DNA of 64,000 nt from Streptomyces griseoviridis (GTDB lineage: Bacteria > Actinomycetota > Actinomycetes > Streptomycetales > Streptomycetaceae). The notes under the pieces are model-generated. The model did no database searches. It saw only the letters and a program-made list of their open reading frames with translations, and was not told the origin of the DNA. Below are positions 8,764 to 17,597 of this stretch, piece by piece; within the stretch, counting starts at the first letter, position 1; each line of letters starts with the position of its first letter. A program made the position numbers and the translations under genes. The stretch lies in assembly GCF_005222485.1 (NCBI RefSeq), contig NZ_CP029078.1:7937501-8001500 (forward strand), in the 5' to 3' direction.

Positions 8764-10179
8764 CTACGGCCGCCGGTCCGCGAGCCGGGTCGGCGGCAGA
8801 TACTCCCGCACACAGGTCCGCTCCCACCACGCGCCCGTCTCCCGCAGCTCGCGCCAGGTCGTGTACCGGTAGCGGAAGAGGCGGGCGCGGACGTAGCGGG
8901 GCGGCGCGTCGGGCGGGAAGGGGGAGCGGCGCAGCAGCCGCAGCGTGGCGCGGTCGTTCTCCAGGAGCCGTTCCACGAAGGTCCCGAACCACGGCTCGGC
9001 GTAGCCGGGGGAGAGCGCGGCGAACCACATCAGCCAGTCCAGGCGCAGATGGTAGGGCGCGAACTGGCGTGGTGCCCGCAGCGGATCACCCGGCTTGCCC
9101 TTGAAGTCGTACTCCCGCCAGTCGCCGTCCTCGCGCGGCACCGGGTCGGCGGTGCCCTCGACGACGATCTCGTGGCGGACCCGGCTCACCGTGCCGAACG
9201 CGCCGTAGGTGTTGACCAGATGGAGCGGGTCGAAGGAGCGGTTCATGACCTGGCGCCGGGAGAGCATGTTGCGCACCGGGCGGACACCGAGGCCGAGCAG
9301 CAGCGCGGCGACCGCGAGGACCAGGACCTCGTACCAGAGGGGGGCGGCCGGCGCGGGCCGCGCGCCGCCCGGGAACCGGACCGCCGACACGGCCAGCGTG
9401 ACGGTGAGCCAGTTCAGCCAGGAGAAGTTGCCCGACAGGATCAGCCACAGCTGGGTCGCGATCATCAGGCAGGCGGCCACCGTGGCGACCGGCTGCGGGG
9501 TGAACAGCAGGAACGGCACGACGAGTTGGGTCACATGGTTGGCCGCGGCCTCCGCCCGGTGCAGCGGCCGGGGCAGCCGGTGGAAGAACCAGCTCAGCGG
9601 GCCGGGCATCGGCTGCGTCTCGTGGTGGTGGTAGAGGCAGGTGAGCCTGCGCCAGCACGTGTCGCCGCGCAGCTTGATCAGACCCGCGCCGAACTCCACC
9701 CGGAACAGCACCCAGCGCAGCAGGAACAGCACGACGACGGGGGGCGCCACCGTGTCGTTGCCGAGGAACACCGCGAGGAAGCCGACCTCCAGGAGCAGCG
9801 ACTCCCAGCCGAACGCGTACCAGGTCTGCCCGACGTTGACGATCGACAGGTACAGCGCCCACGGCACCAGCCACAGCAGCATCCCCGCCCACAGCGGCAG
9901 CAGCGAGTCCGCCCCGGCGAGCAGCGCCGCCGCGACCGAGCACCCCGCCCAGGCGCAGAGCGCGAAGAACCGGTCGGAGTAGTGGAGCCGGAAGATCCCG
10001 GGCGCGTGCCGGAACGGCACCCGGGCCGTCAGCCGCTCCACCGGCAGCAGCCCGCGCGTCCCGATCAGCGCCCGGAACTGCAGCGCCGTCGTCAGGAACG
10101 CCACGAGGTACACACCGGCCAGCGCGCGCTGGAAGACCAGCCTGCTCCACCCGTACCCGGGCGCGGTGAACCACTCCAC
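8764..10179 (-). CDS. Lipase maturation factor (LMF1-like) membrane protein
   Basis: A 471-residue multi-helix membrane protein resembling animal lipase maturation factor 1, with many Trp/Phe residues, a conserved central region (WYAFGWESLLLEVGF; FRVEFGAGLIKLRGD) and a soluble C-terminal domain (NTYGAFGTV, WREYDFKGKPGD, WFGTFVERLL). The role in bacteria is not established. I chose the GTG at 10179 because homologues begin close to the WFTAPGYGWSRLVFQRALAG segment and a GGAGG lies about 11 bases upstream. The frame stays open further 5' (to 10299) without a good ribosome-binding site. It is transcribed divergently from the small protein gene at 10324. Confidence 0.85.
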   Translation of the reverse strand: MEWFTAPGYGWSRLVFQRALAGVYLVAFLTTALQFRALIGTRGLLPVERLTARVPFRHAPGIFRLHYSDRFFALCAWAGCSVAAALLAGADSLLPLWAGMLLWLVPWALYLSIVNVGQTWYAFGWESLLLEVGFLAVFLGNDTVAPPVVVLFLLRWVLFRVEFGAGLIKLRGDTCWRRLTCLYHHHETQPMPGPLSWFFHRLPRPLHRAEAAANHVTQLVVPFLLFTPQPVATVAACLMIATQLWLILSGNFSWLNWLTVTLAVSAVRFPGGARPAPAAPLWYEVLVLAVAALLLGLGVRPVRNMLSRRQVMNRSFDPLHLVNTYGAFGTVSRVRHEIVVEGTADPVPREDGDWREYDFKGKPGDPLRAPRQFAPYHLRLDWLMWFAALSPGYAEPWFGTFVERLLENDRATLRLLRRSPFPPDAPPRYVRARLFRYRYTTWRELRETGAWWERTCVREYLPPTRLADRRP

Positions 10180-10323
10180 GGCTCGGCCGGCCTCCCTCCG
10201 CTGTCGTGTCGGTGCGACCGTGCCCCTCCGGGTGTCCGCGCTCCGGTTGCGCAACCCACGGGAGAGACGGCGACAATGCAGACCATAGTGATGAAACATC
10301 TCGAAACGTCGCAGGAGGACAAG

Positions 10324-10518
10324 GTGCGCAGTGCCACCGGAACCCTGGCAGCCCTCTGCGCGCTCGCGGCGGCGCTCCTCGTCGCCGTCTTCGGCGGTGG
10401 TGGTGACGGGGAACGGTCAGGGAGCCCGGGGACGGGCGGGGCGAGCGTCGTCGGACCGGCCGGGGCCCCCGACACCGGCAGCATCTTCGACAGCCCCACC
10501 GACTTCCTGAGCCGCTGA
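10324..10518 (+). CDS. Small single-helix membrane protein, unknown function
   Basis: A 64-residue product: a short N-terminus, one strongly hydrophobic Ala/Leu/Val helix (about residues 5-25), a Gly-rich flexible segment and a polar C-terminus ending TDFLSR. The GTG at 10324 is preceded by AGGAGG at 10313-10318 with 5-base spacing, which is a near-ideal ribosome-binding site. The in-frame ATGs at 10276 and 10291 would add 16 or 11 residues but have weaker signals. I do not recognise a family. It could be a signal-anchored or secreted peptide. It lies divergent to the lipase maturation factor gene and 57 bases before the phosphatase gene. Confidence 0.55.
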   Translation: MRSATGTLAALCALAAALLVAVFGGGGDGERSGSPGTGGASVVGPAGAPDTGSIFDSPTDFLSR

Positions 10519-10575
10519 CCCGACGGTCCGCCCGGACGAGTCGAATAATCTGACGAACCCTGGCAGGGTGGCCCC

Positions 10576-12663
10576 ATGGCTGATCGGGGAGCGAGCGCCC
10601 CGTCACTCCCGGACGACTGGCCCGCCCACCCGGACCCGATCCTGGCGCTCAACCGCATGGGAAGCTTCGACTGGGACCTGGCGACCGGACTCTTCCACAT
10701 GGACGCCCAAGCCCACGAGGTCTTCGACCTGCGCCCCGACGAGTACGACGGCCGGCCCGAGAGCCTCGCCGCCCGGATCCCGGCCGCCGAGGGCCGCCGC
10801 CTCGACACCGTCGTCGCCCAGGCCATCAAGGACGGCAGCGAGAACTACGGCGTCTACTTCCGCGCCCGCCGCCGCGACGGCACCCTGCGCTGGACCCACA
10901 CCCAGGGCTACATCCGGCGCGACGACGACGGCAGGCCGCGCCGGATCATCGGCATCGTCAGGGACGCCACCCAGGAGCTGGGCGACAGCGCGGCCCGCCG
11001 CCTGCAGGACGCCCAGGACGCCGCCCGCCGGGAGCAGACCAACGTCGTCCAGCTCACCACGGCCGCGCTCGCGCACGCCAGGACCGTCCAGGACGTCATC
11101 GACGTCCTCAAGGACACCCACGGCCTCACCCACCTGGGTGCCACCAGCCTCGTCATGGGACTGGTCGAGGCGGGCCGGATCCGGCTGGTCGCGGAGGGCC
11201 CGGCCGGCAGCTTCGTGCCCGGCACCCTCGTCACCGGCATCGAGGAGCCCTACCCGATGAGCGAGGTGGTGCGAACCCTCACCCCGCGCTTCATCGAGTC
11301 GCCGGGGGAGTTCGCCGACTGCTACCCGATCCTCTGGCCGCACCTCGCCGACCTGCACATCACGGCCGCCGCCTACCTCCCGCTCATCGTGCAGGGCCGC
11401 CCGATCGGCGCCATGGGCCTGCTCTACAGCGACCGCGACCGCTTCGCGCCCGAGGAGCGCAACGTGCTCGTCGCGCTCGGCAGCAGCATCGCCCAGAGCA
11501 TGCAGCGGGCCATGTTCTACGAGCAGGAGAAGGACCTCGCCAGCAGCCTCCAGCAGGCCATGCTGCCGCGCACCATCCCCAGCGTGCGCGGCGCCGACAT
11601 CGCCGTCCGCTACCGGGCGGGCACCGCCGCCGGCTCGCTCGGCCGGGACATCGGCGGCGACTGGTACGACCTGATCCCGCTGCCGGGCGGCCGGGTCGGC
11701 GCCGTCATCGGCGACGTCCAGGGACACGACACGCACGCGGCGGCCGTCATGGGCCAGCTGCGGATCGTGCTGCGCGCCTATGCGGCCGAGGGCCACACCC
11801 CGGCCGCCGTGATGGCCCGCGCCTCCGTCTTCCTCCACGAACTCGACACCGACCGGTTCGCGACCTGCCTGTACGCGGAGGTCGACCTGAGCACGGGCGT
11901 CGTCCAGGTGGTCAGGGCCGGCCACATCGACCCGCTGGTGCGCGACGCCGACGGCGGCTGCGGCCGGGCCACCGTCGAGGGCGGGCTGCCGCTCGGGCTC
12001 TCCGCCGAGTTCGGCAGTCTCGACTACCCCGTCGGCATCGTCGAACTCGACCCGGGCGCCACCCTGCTGCTCTGCACCGACGGCCTGGTCGAACAGCCGG
12101 GCGCCGACCTCGACGACGGCATGCGGACCCTGACCGCCCTCATCGCGGACGGCCCCGACGACGTCCGCGACCTCGCCGACCGGCTGATAGAGATGGCCGA
12201 GGAACGCGGCGGCGACGACGATGTCGCCGTCCTCCTGCTGCGCCGCCGCGGCCTGGACACCCCGCACTCGGGCGGCCGGCTCCAGCAGCACGTGGCCCCG
12301 GGCGATCCCGAGGGCCTGCGGGCCGCCCGGCATCTGATCAGGACGGCCGTGCGGACCTGGGACGCGGGCGGGCGCGCCGACGAGATCGAACTGGTCGCCG
12401 ACGAGCTGGTGACCAACGCCCTCGTGCACACGGAGGGCGCCGCCGTCGTCACGCTCAGGGTGCTGACCGGCGGTGACCGCAGGCTGCGGGTCGAGGTCGA
12501 GGACACCTCCAGCGCGCTGCCGCGCCGCCGCGACCCGGGTGAGGCGGGGGTATCGGGGCGCGGGCTGCTGCTGGTCGACCGGCTCACCGACGGCTGGGGC
12601 GTGGAGGCGCGGGGCGGCGGCAAGTGCGTGTGGTGCGAGTTCGTGGTGGCGGACGGCGACTGA
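10576..12663 (+). CDS. PAS-GAF-SpoIIE phosphatase-HATPase signalling protein
   Basis: A 695-residue stress-signalling protein. Domain order: PAS (about 20-130), GAF (about 165-310), PP2C/SpoIIE serine phosphatase (about 335-555, with metal-binding GGDWYD and GDVQGHD) and a C-terminal anti-sigma-type histidine-kinase-like ATPase (about 570-690, with the N-box ELVTNALVH). Such proteins dephosphorylate anti-sigma-factor antagonists, and the HATPase part may act as a kinase or anti-sigma module (family knowledge). No transmembrane segment is visible. The partner sigma or antagonist proteins are not adjacent, so the target is unknown. The ATG at 10576 fits the usual N-terminus. Confidence 0.92.
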   Translation: MADRGASAPSLPDDWPAHPDPILALNRMGSFDWDLATGLFHMDAQAHEVFDLRPDEYDGRPESLAARIPAAEGRRLDTVVAQAIKDGSENYGVYFRARRRDGTLRWTHTQGYIRRDDDGRPRRIIGIVRDATQELGDSAARRLQDAQDAARREQTNVVQLTTAALAHARTVQDVIDVLKDTHGLTHLGATSLVMGLVEAGRIRLVAEGPAGSFVPGTLVTGIEEPYPMSEVVRTLTPRFIESPGEFADCYPILWPHLADLHITAAAYLPLIVQGRPIGAMGLLYSDRDRFAPEERNVLVALGSSIAQSMQRAMFYEQEKDLASSLQQAMLPRTIPSVRGADIAVRYRAGTAAGSLGRDIGGDWYDLIPLPGGRVGAVIGDVQGHDTHAAAVMGQLRIVLRAYAAEGHTPAAVMARASVFLHELDTDRFATCLYAEVDLSTGVVQVVRAGHIDPLVRDADGGCGRATVEGGLPLGLSAEFGSLDYPVGIVELDPGATLLLCTDGLVEQPGADLDDGMRTLTALIADGPDDVRDLADRLIEMAEERGGDDDVAVLLLRRRGLDTPHSGGRLQQHVAPGDPEGLRAARHLIRTAVRTWDAGGRADEIELVADELVTNALVHTEGAAVVTLRVLTGGDRRLRVEVEDTSSALPRRRDPGEAGVSGRGLLLVDRLTDGWGVEARGGGKCVWCEFVVADGD

Positions 12664-12703
12664 CCCCGGTGGCATCACCCGCCCCGGATGGCACTCTGGA
12701 CGT

Positions 12704-13567
12704 ATGCCGGAACTTCCCGAGGTGGAAGCGCTCAAGGACTTCCTCACCGAACACCTGGTCGGACACGAGATCGTCCGGGTGCTGCCCGTCGCGATCAGCG
12801 TCCTGAAGACGTACGACCCGCCGCTCACCGCCCTTGAGGGGCGCGAGGTGACCGCCGTGCACCGGTACGGCAAGTTCCTCGGCCTCCGGACGGCCGACGG
12901 CCCCTTCCTCGTCACCCATCTGGCCCGAGCGGGCTGGCTGCACTGGCGCGACCGCCTCCCGGACGGACCGCCGCGCCCCGGCAAGGGCCCGCTGGCGCTG
13001 CGGGTCGCCCTGGAGACCGGAGAGGGCTTCGACCTCACCGAGGCCGGCACCCAGAAGCGCCTCGCCGTGTACGTCGTCCAGGACCCCGCGCAGGTCCCGG
13101 GGATCGCCAGGCTCGGCCCCGACCCGCTCGCCGACGACTTCGACGAGGAGCGCTTCGCCGGGCTGCTCGCGGCCGAGCGCCGCCAGCTGAAGGGCGCCCT
13201 GCGCGACCAGAGCCTGATCGCCGGGGTCGGCAACGCCTACAGCGACGAGATCCTGCACGCGGCGAAGATGTCCCCGTTCAAACGGGCGGCCTCGCTCACC
13301 CCCGAGGAGACGAGCCGCCTCTACCTGGCCCTGCGCTCCACCCTCACCGAGGCCGTCGAGCGTTCCCGCGGGGTGGCGGCGGGGCGGCTGAAGGCCGAGA
13401 AGAAGAGCGGCCTGCGGGTGCACGGTCGTACCGGTGAGCCGTGCCCGGTCTGCGGTGACACCGTCCGCGAGGTCTCCTTCAGCGACTCCTCGCTCCAGTA
13501 CTGCCCGACCTGCCAGACCGGCGGCAGGCCGCTGGCCGACCGACGCCTCTCCCGCCTGCTCAAGTAG
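12704..13567 (+). CDS. Fpg/Nei family DNA glycosylase
   Basis: A 287-residue base-excision repair enzyme. Pro2-Glu3 directly after the start Met (MPELPEVE) is the catalytic N-terminus that must be exposed, so the ATG at 12704 is secure. The helix-two-turn-helix segment (DQSLIAGVGNAYSDEIL) and a C-terminal Cys4 zinc finger (CPVCG ... CPTC) are present. The spacing and sequence are closer to actinobacterial Nei/Fpg-like proteins than to classical MutM, so I leave the gene symbol blank. It is likely to remove oxidised bases and nick abasic sites. Confidence 0.92.
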   Translation: MPELPEVEALKDFLTEHLVGHEIVRVLPVAISVLKTYDPPLTALEGREVTAVHRYGKFLGLRTADGPFLVTHLARAGWLHWRDRLPDGPPRPGKGPLALRVALETGEGFDLTEAGTQKRLAVYVVQDPAQVPGIARLGPDPLADDFDEERFAGLLAAERRQLKGALRDQSLIAGVGNAYSDEILHAAKMSPFKRAASLTPEETSRLYLALRSTLTEAVERSRGVAAGRLKAEKKSGLRVHGRTGEPCPVCGDTVREVSFSDSSLQYCPTCQTGGRPLADRRLSRLLK

Positions 13568-13613
13568 CCCAACCGCGCGGCTGCAAGCGGCAGTTCGGGT
13601 CCGTCCGGGCAGG

Positions 13614-14267
13614 TCACCGGGGGTCGAGGACCACCAGCCGCTCGCCCCCGGAGGTGCGTACCTCGTAGCTGGCGATCTCGCCGGGGTGCAGATCGGCGCT
13701 GCCCCGCATGGTGTTGGCGCGGGCGTCCTGGCCTGGCACCGCCCAACTGGTCATGGTGTGCTCGGATCCGTCGTGTCCGACGGCGACGAGACGGCAGGAG
13801 CGGGGGCCCGCCGCGTCCTTGACCTCCAGCCTCACCTCGCTGCCGTACGCCTGGTCGGCGACGGTCAACCGGGCCCACACGCCGGTGTGTTCGTCGGTCG
13901 CGGTGACCTGCGCGGCGCCGCCCTCGCCCGCGTCCGCCCGCATCGCGACGGCGGGTCCGCCGACGGCGAGCACCGCCGAGGCGGCCACCGCGAACAGCAG
14001 CCTGCGGCGCCCGCTCCGGTGCCGGGACGCCACCTCCGACAGCAGCCGGTCGAGCAGGCCGGGGCCCGCGTTGGTCATGGGGTTCACGGAGCGCGGCGTG
14101 GCCCGCCGGAAGAGCATCAACTGCCGGGTGGCGGGCCCGAACTCGGTCACGTGTGCCGCACAGCGCGCGCACTCCATGAGGTGGTCCTCGAAGCGGAAGG
14201 CGTCCGCCTCGTCCAGCACGCCGAGCGCGTACGCGGCGACGTCGCGATGCCTCTCCAGGGACCTCAT
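13614..14267 (-). CDS. Anti-sigma factor with zf-HC2 zinc finger
   Basis: A 217-residue membrane-anchored anti-sigma factor. The N-terminal zf-HC2 domain has the HxxxCxxC motif (HLMECARC, about residues 29-36) with an upstream His, a single membrane helix lies near residues 88-108, and a C-terminal extracytoplasmic domain follows. The layout matches RskA/RslA-type regulators. The ECF sigma factor it probably holds is encoded upstream on the same strand at 15071-15616, with an unknown gene between. Gaps of about 135-150 bases suggest separate or attenuated transcripts rather than tight coupling. Confidence 0.87.
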   Translation of the reverse strand: MRSLERHRDVAAYALGVLDEADAFRFEDHLMECARCAAHVTEFGPATRQLMLFRRATPRSVNPMTNAGPGLLDRLLSEVASRHRSGRRRLLFAVAASAVLAVGGPAVAMRADAGEGGAAQVTATDEHTGVWARLTVADQAYGSEVRLEVKDAAGPRSCRLVAVGHDGSEHTMTSWAVPGQDARANTMRGSADLHPGEIASYEVRTSGGERLVVLDPR

Positions 14268-14418
14268 GCCGAATCCTCGTGCCTTTGGGTGCGGGTGGGG
14301 TTACTCGTTGCTCCCACCCGTACGCACCGGGCCGCCGAATCACTCAAGGCGTGTACCGAATCGCAACCTAGGGGTTCGGAGCGGTCCAGGACCCGGATTG
14401 GTCGTCGCGCGAATCCGG

Positions 14419-14934
14419 CTAGAAAAGGTGGATGGCCAGGTGCCCCAGGGGCAGGCCGAGTTGCCACGCCTTCGTCCAGACCTTGGGTCCCTCGTCCTCG
14501 CCGACCACCGGGGCGCCGCCGGGTACGGCGTTCAGATCGGGTGCCAGCAGCTCGGTCTCCTCCAGCCAGCGCCAGGCGTTCGCGGCCAGTTCGAGATCGG
14601 GCCCGTGGGTACCGGAGGCGAGCGCCTCGGCGGCCCGGCCCGCCATGCCCTCGCGGACCCAGTCCTGCCACGGCTGGTCGTACGCGGTCAGCGACAGCCA
14701 GGTCTCCAACTGCGTGACGACGCGGATGCCGGGGAGTTCGCCGTCGGTGTCGGAGAGGAAGATGGTCAGGGCCAGGGCGTCGCGCCCGGCCCGGAACTCG
14801 AAGGACGTCGGCGGCATCAGGTCGCCCGTCCGCAGCAGCTCGTCGGCGATGTACTCGGCGTACAACCAGGCCATGGGAACCGTGAGTTCGCCACCGCCGG
14901 TGCCGTCCGTGCTCTCGTGACCTCTGTGCAGCAT
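14419..14934 (-). CDS. Conserved-looking hypothetical protein between sigma and anti-sigma genes
   Basis: A 171-residue acidic, soluble protein rich in Trp, Leu and Glu, without signal peptide or membrane segment and without a domain I recognise. The ATG at 14934 directly follows a purine-rich AGGAAGG-like stretch; an internal ATG at 14874 would start at MAWLYAEYIAD. It lies between an ECF sigma gene and its likely anti-sigma gene on the same strand. A regulatory role in that system is possible, but nothing in the sequence shows it. Confidence 0.65.
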   Translation of the reverse strand: MLHRGHESTDGTGGGELTVPMAWLYAEYIADELLRTGDLMPPTSFEFRAGRDALALTIFLSDTDGELPGIRVVTQLETWLSLTAYDQPWQDWVREGMAGRAAEALASGTHGPDLELAANAWRWLEETELLAPDLNAVPGGAPVVGEDEGPKVWTKAWQLGLPLGHLAIHLF

Positions 14935-15070
14935 CCCTTCCTGCCTTCCTCCGGTACCTGCGCGTCGCCCGACCCGGGGTCCCCGGTCCGGAACACGGAT
15001 GAGGACAGCCGATTACCCAACAGGGGTCCGCAGCAAGGCGCTTTACCGAGGTTTGACCGAGGCTTCGGTT

Positions 15071-15616
15071 TCAGCGCAGGTCGGCCGCGTAACCGGGGAG
15101 CACCCGGCGCAGGGCGCGCAGCGCGTAGTACGCGCGCGACTTCACGGTACCGGCAGGGATGCCGAGGGCTTCGGCGGCCTCCGCCACACTCGCCCCGTGG
15201 AAGTACACGAGCACCAGGACTTCCCGGTGTTCGGGAGTGAGAGTCTTCACAGCCTCGCGCACATCGAGGGCGGCCGTGGCCCGTTCGGCGTGGTCGGCGA
15301 TGACCCGGGCGTTCTCCAGGACGGCGTCGCCCACCTCGGGCGGCCTGGCCTGCCTGGCCCGCCTGGCGTCGATGGCGAGCCGTCTGCCGACGGTCATCAG
15401 CCAGGGCCGCACGGAGTCGAAGGCGTCGGCGCGCAGGGCCTCGGGGTGCTGCCAGGCCCGCACCAGCGTCTCCTGGACGAGGTCCTCGGCGCGTTGCCGG
15501 TCGCCGTCGCAGAGCCGGAGCAGCAGGGCGAAGAGGGGCCGGCCGTGCTCGCGCTGGAGTGCGACGAGCTCATGGTCGGCGGTCGTCCCGTTCGTGAGAG
15601 TGGTTCCGGCCGTCAT
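15071..15616 (-). CDS. ECF RNA polymerase sigma factor
   Basis: A 181-residue group-4 sigma factor. Region 2 is visible at about residues 20-90 (AEDLVQETLVRAWQHP, then VRPWLMTVGRRLAIDARR) and region 4 at about residues 118-175 (LTPEHREVLVLVYFHG ... AEALGIPAGTVKSRAYYALRALR, a helix-turn-helix for the -35 element). It resembles the SigK/SigL-type ECFs that are paired with zf-HC2 anti-sigma factors, and such a gene lies downstream at 13614-14267. The stimulus is unknown. Confidence 0.93.
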   Translation of the reverse strand: MTAGTTLTNGTTADHELVALQREHGRPLFALLLRLCDGDRQRAEDLVQETLVRAWQHPEALRADAFDSVRPWLMTVGRRLAIDARRARQARPPEVGDAVLENARVIADHAERATAALDVREAVKTLTPEHREVLVLVYFHGASVAEAAEALGIPAGTVKSRAYYALRALRRVLPGYAADLR

Positions 15617-15690
15617 GGCCGTTATGGCATCGCAGCGTGGTGATTTGTGACAGGGCGTACGCGAGGGTGTGCGGCGGACGGTCGATCGCG

Positions 15691-15716
15691 TCGACGAACG
15701 GTTCGACGAACGGTTC
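15691..15716. repeat. 12-bp tandem duplication upstream of capA-like gene
   Basis: The unit TCGACGAACGGT occurs twice head to tail (15691-15702 and 15703-15714) in the 236-bp region between the divergent sigma factor and CapA-like genes. It may be a regulator half-site pair or a chance duplication. Confidence 0.4.
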
Positions 15717-15814
15717 CGAACGCGCCTGCGCCCCGGCCGGGTGACGCTCCGTCAGGCGTGGCGGACGGGCTAATCGAGGGGCCCGGGTCGTTTGGGGAAG
15801 CCTCCACCTTCGTA

Positions 15815-15834
15815 CCTATTTGTATGTAAATAGG
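15815..15834. promoter_or_regulatory. AT-rich perfect palindrome, candidate operator of capA-like gene
   Basis: CCTATTTGTATGTAAATAGG has 7-bp perfect arms around a 6-base centre. It stands out in otherwise very GC-rich DNA and ends 19 bases before the ATG of the CapA-like gene. Its position suggests a repressor operator or a promoter core; the regulator is unknown. Confidence 0.5.
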
Positions 15835-15853
15835 ATCACACAGGGGTGAGCTG

Positions 15854-17011
15854 ATGATTGCACGCAGACGGCAGGTTGCCCTGGCCCTGACGGCGGTCCT
15901 CGCGGGAGGCGCCGCCTGCCAGGCCCAGCACCACGAGTCGTCCCTCCACGCCGGGCAACCCGCCCCGGGCGCCGCCCCCCGCGGCGGCTTCACACTCCTC
16001 GCCTCGGGCGACGTCCTGCCGCACGACTCGGTCATCGACCGCGCGGGCTTCGACGCGGGCGGCGAGGGCTACGACTTCCAGCCCATGCTCGCCGACGTCG
16101 AACCCCTCGTCTCCCGCGCCGACGTGGCGCTCTGCCACCTGGAGACGGTCTACGGCGCCAACGGCGACTACACCGGATACCCCACCTTCAAGTCCCCGCC
16201 CGAGGTGGCCCGCGGCCTCGCCGCCACCGGCTACGACGGCTGCTCCACCGCCTCCAACCACACCCTCGACGACGGCGCCGACGGAATCCGCCGCACCCTC
16301 GACGCCCTCGACCGGGCCGGCGTCAAACACGCCGGGTCCGCCCGCTCCGAGGGCGAGGCCCGCACCGTCACCGTGCTCCGCGCCGGCCCCGCCAAGGTCG
16401 CCCACCTCGCCTACACCTTCGACACCAACGGCATGCCCCTGCCGCCGGGACAGCCCTGGGCGGTCAACCTCATCAACGAGGGCAGGATCATCGCCGACGC
16501 CCGCGCGGCCCGCGCCGCCGGCGCCGACGTGGTCGCCGTCTCCGTGCACTGGGGCACCGAATGGCAGGACGAACCCGACCGGAGCCAGCTCGACCTGGCC
16601 CGCCGCCTCACCGCAGCGAGCAGCGGCGGCCGCCCCGACATCGACGTCCTGCTCGGCACCCACGCCCATGTCCCGCAGGCGTACGAGAAGGTCAACGGCA
16701 CCTGGGTGGTCTACGGCATGGGCGACCAGATCGCCGGCGAGATGTACAACGACGACGGCGCCCACGACCCGCGCGGCAACCAGTCCACCCTGGCCCGCTT
16801 CACCTTCGCCCCACCGGCTCACCCCGGCGCCCGCTGGCAGGTCACCAGGGCCGAGTACATCCCGCAGCTCTACGACATCGACGCGGGCCGGGTCGTCGAC
16901 CTCGACAAGGCCGTCAAGGACGGCGCCGACCTGGAGAGCGTCCGCGACCGCATCAGGGACGTGGTGCTCAGCAGGGGAGCGGCCAAGGACGGCCTGGTGA
17001 TGGGGTCGTAG
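15854..17011 (+). CDS. CapA-family (poly-gamma-glutamate synthesis type) lipoprotein
   Basis: A 385-residue lipoprotein with a lipobox (LAGGAAC, Cys about residue 22) and a CapA/metallophosphatase-like domain from about residue 45 to 340 (SGDVLPHDSVID, LCHLETVYG, STASNHTLDDG, VSVHWGTEWQ, GTHAHVPQAY). In the known system CapA works with CapB/C in poly-gamma-glutamate export, but no capBC genes are near. It is therefore likely an orphan extracytoplasmic hydrolase or wall-associated protein. The ATG at 15854 has a GGGGTGAG stretch upstream. Confidence 0.88.
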   Translation: MIARRRQVALALTAVLAGGAACQAQHHESSLHAGQPAPGAAPRGGFTLLASGDVLPHDSVIDRAGFDAGGEGYDFQPMLADVEPLVSRADVALCHLETVYGANGDYTGYPTFKSPPEVARGLAATGYDGCSTASNHTLDDGADGIRRTLDALDRAGVKHAGSARSEGEARTVTVLRAGPAKVAHLAYTFDTNGMPLPPGQPWAVNLINEGRIIADARAARAAGADVVAVSVHWGTEWQDEPDRSQLDLARRLTAASSGGRPDIDVLLGTHAHVPQAYEKVNGTWVVYGMGDQIAGEMYNDDGAHDPRGNQSTLARFTFAPPAHPGARWQVTRAEYIPQLYDIDAGRVVDLDKAVKDGADLESVRDRIRDVVLSRGAAKDGLVMGS

Positions 17012-17041
17012 CCGGGCGACGCGGGGTGCCGGGTCGCCCGG
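17012..17041. terminator. Bidirectional hairpin between convergent genes
   Basis: A 9-bp perfect stem (17012-17020 with 17033-17041) and a 12-base loop fill the 36-base gap between the convergent CapA-like and UspA genes. Its position suggests termination in both directions. Confidence 0.5.
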
Positions 17042-17047
17042 GGACGG

Positions 17048-17509
17048 CTACGGCACCACCGTCACCGGCCAGCGGCCCGCCTTCACCAGCCGCACCGCCA
17101 CCGAGCCGACGATGCGGTGGCCCGCCTGCTCCGACGCGCCCACCACCACCGCGTCCGCCGTCAGCTCGTCGGCCGCCTTGACCAGGCCGCCGTAGGGGTC
17201 GCCGCGGAAGGTGTGGAACTCCCAGCGCACATCGAATATCCCCCGCACCCGCTCGGTCGCCTCCCGGATCTGCGCCACCAGGCCCTCGGCGATCTCGTCC
17301 GTCGTCTCGGCGACCGGCGCCCCGAGCGCCGCGCCCGCCGCCAGCACCGGCTGCACGTACACCACCGCGAGCAGCGCGTGCTGGCGCCTGGCCAGGCCAC
17401 CGGCGTACGCCGCCGCCCGCAGCGAGGACGCCGAGCCGTCCACGCCGACGACGATGACCTTCGGGCCGTCCGTACCCCGCTCGAACCGGTGCGCGTGCTG
17501 TTCCGTCAC
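17048..17509 (-). CDS. UspA-family universal stress protein
   Basis: A single-domain universal stress protein of 153 residues. The N-terminal strand with [12 protein letters not shown] and the C-terminal ATP-loop-like segment ([21 protein letters not shown]) define the fold. The GTG at 17509 gives the usual length; the open frame continues upstream without a family-like sequence. It stands divergent to the lysX-like gene at 17598. The role is stress adaptation, and the exact function is not predictable. Confidence 0.87.
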   Translation of the reverse strand: MTEQHAHRFERGTDGPKVIVVGVDGSASSLRAAAYAGGLARRQHALLAVVYVQPVLAAGAALGAPVAETTDEIAEGLVAQIREATERVRGIFDVRWEFHTFRGDPYGGLVKAADELTADAVVVGASEQAGHRIVGSVAVRLVKAGRWPVTVVP

Positions 17510-17597
17510 GGCCGTGAGGCTATCGGAAGCCGCAGGTCCCGCCGCCCGCCGGGTTCTCGACGGGCGCCGCCGCCACCGTCTTCCTAGAGTCGAAGCC

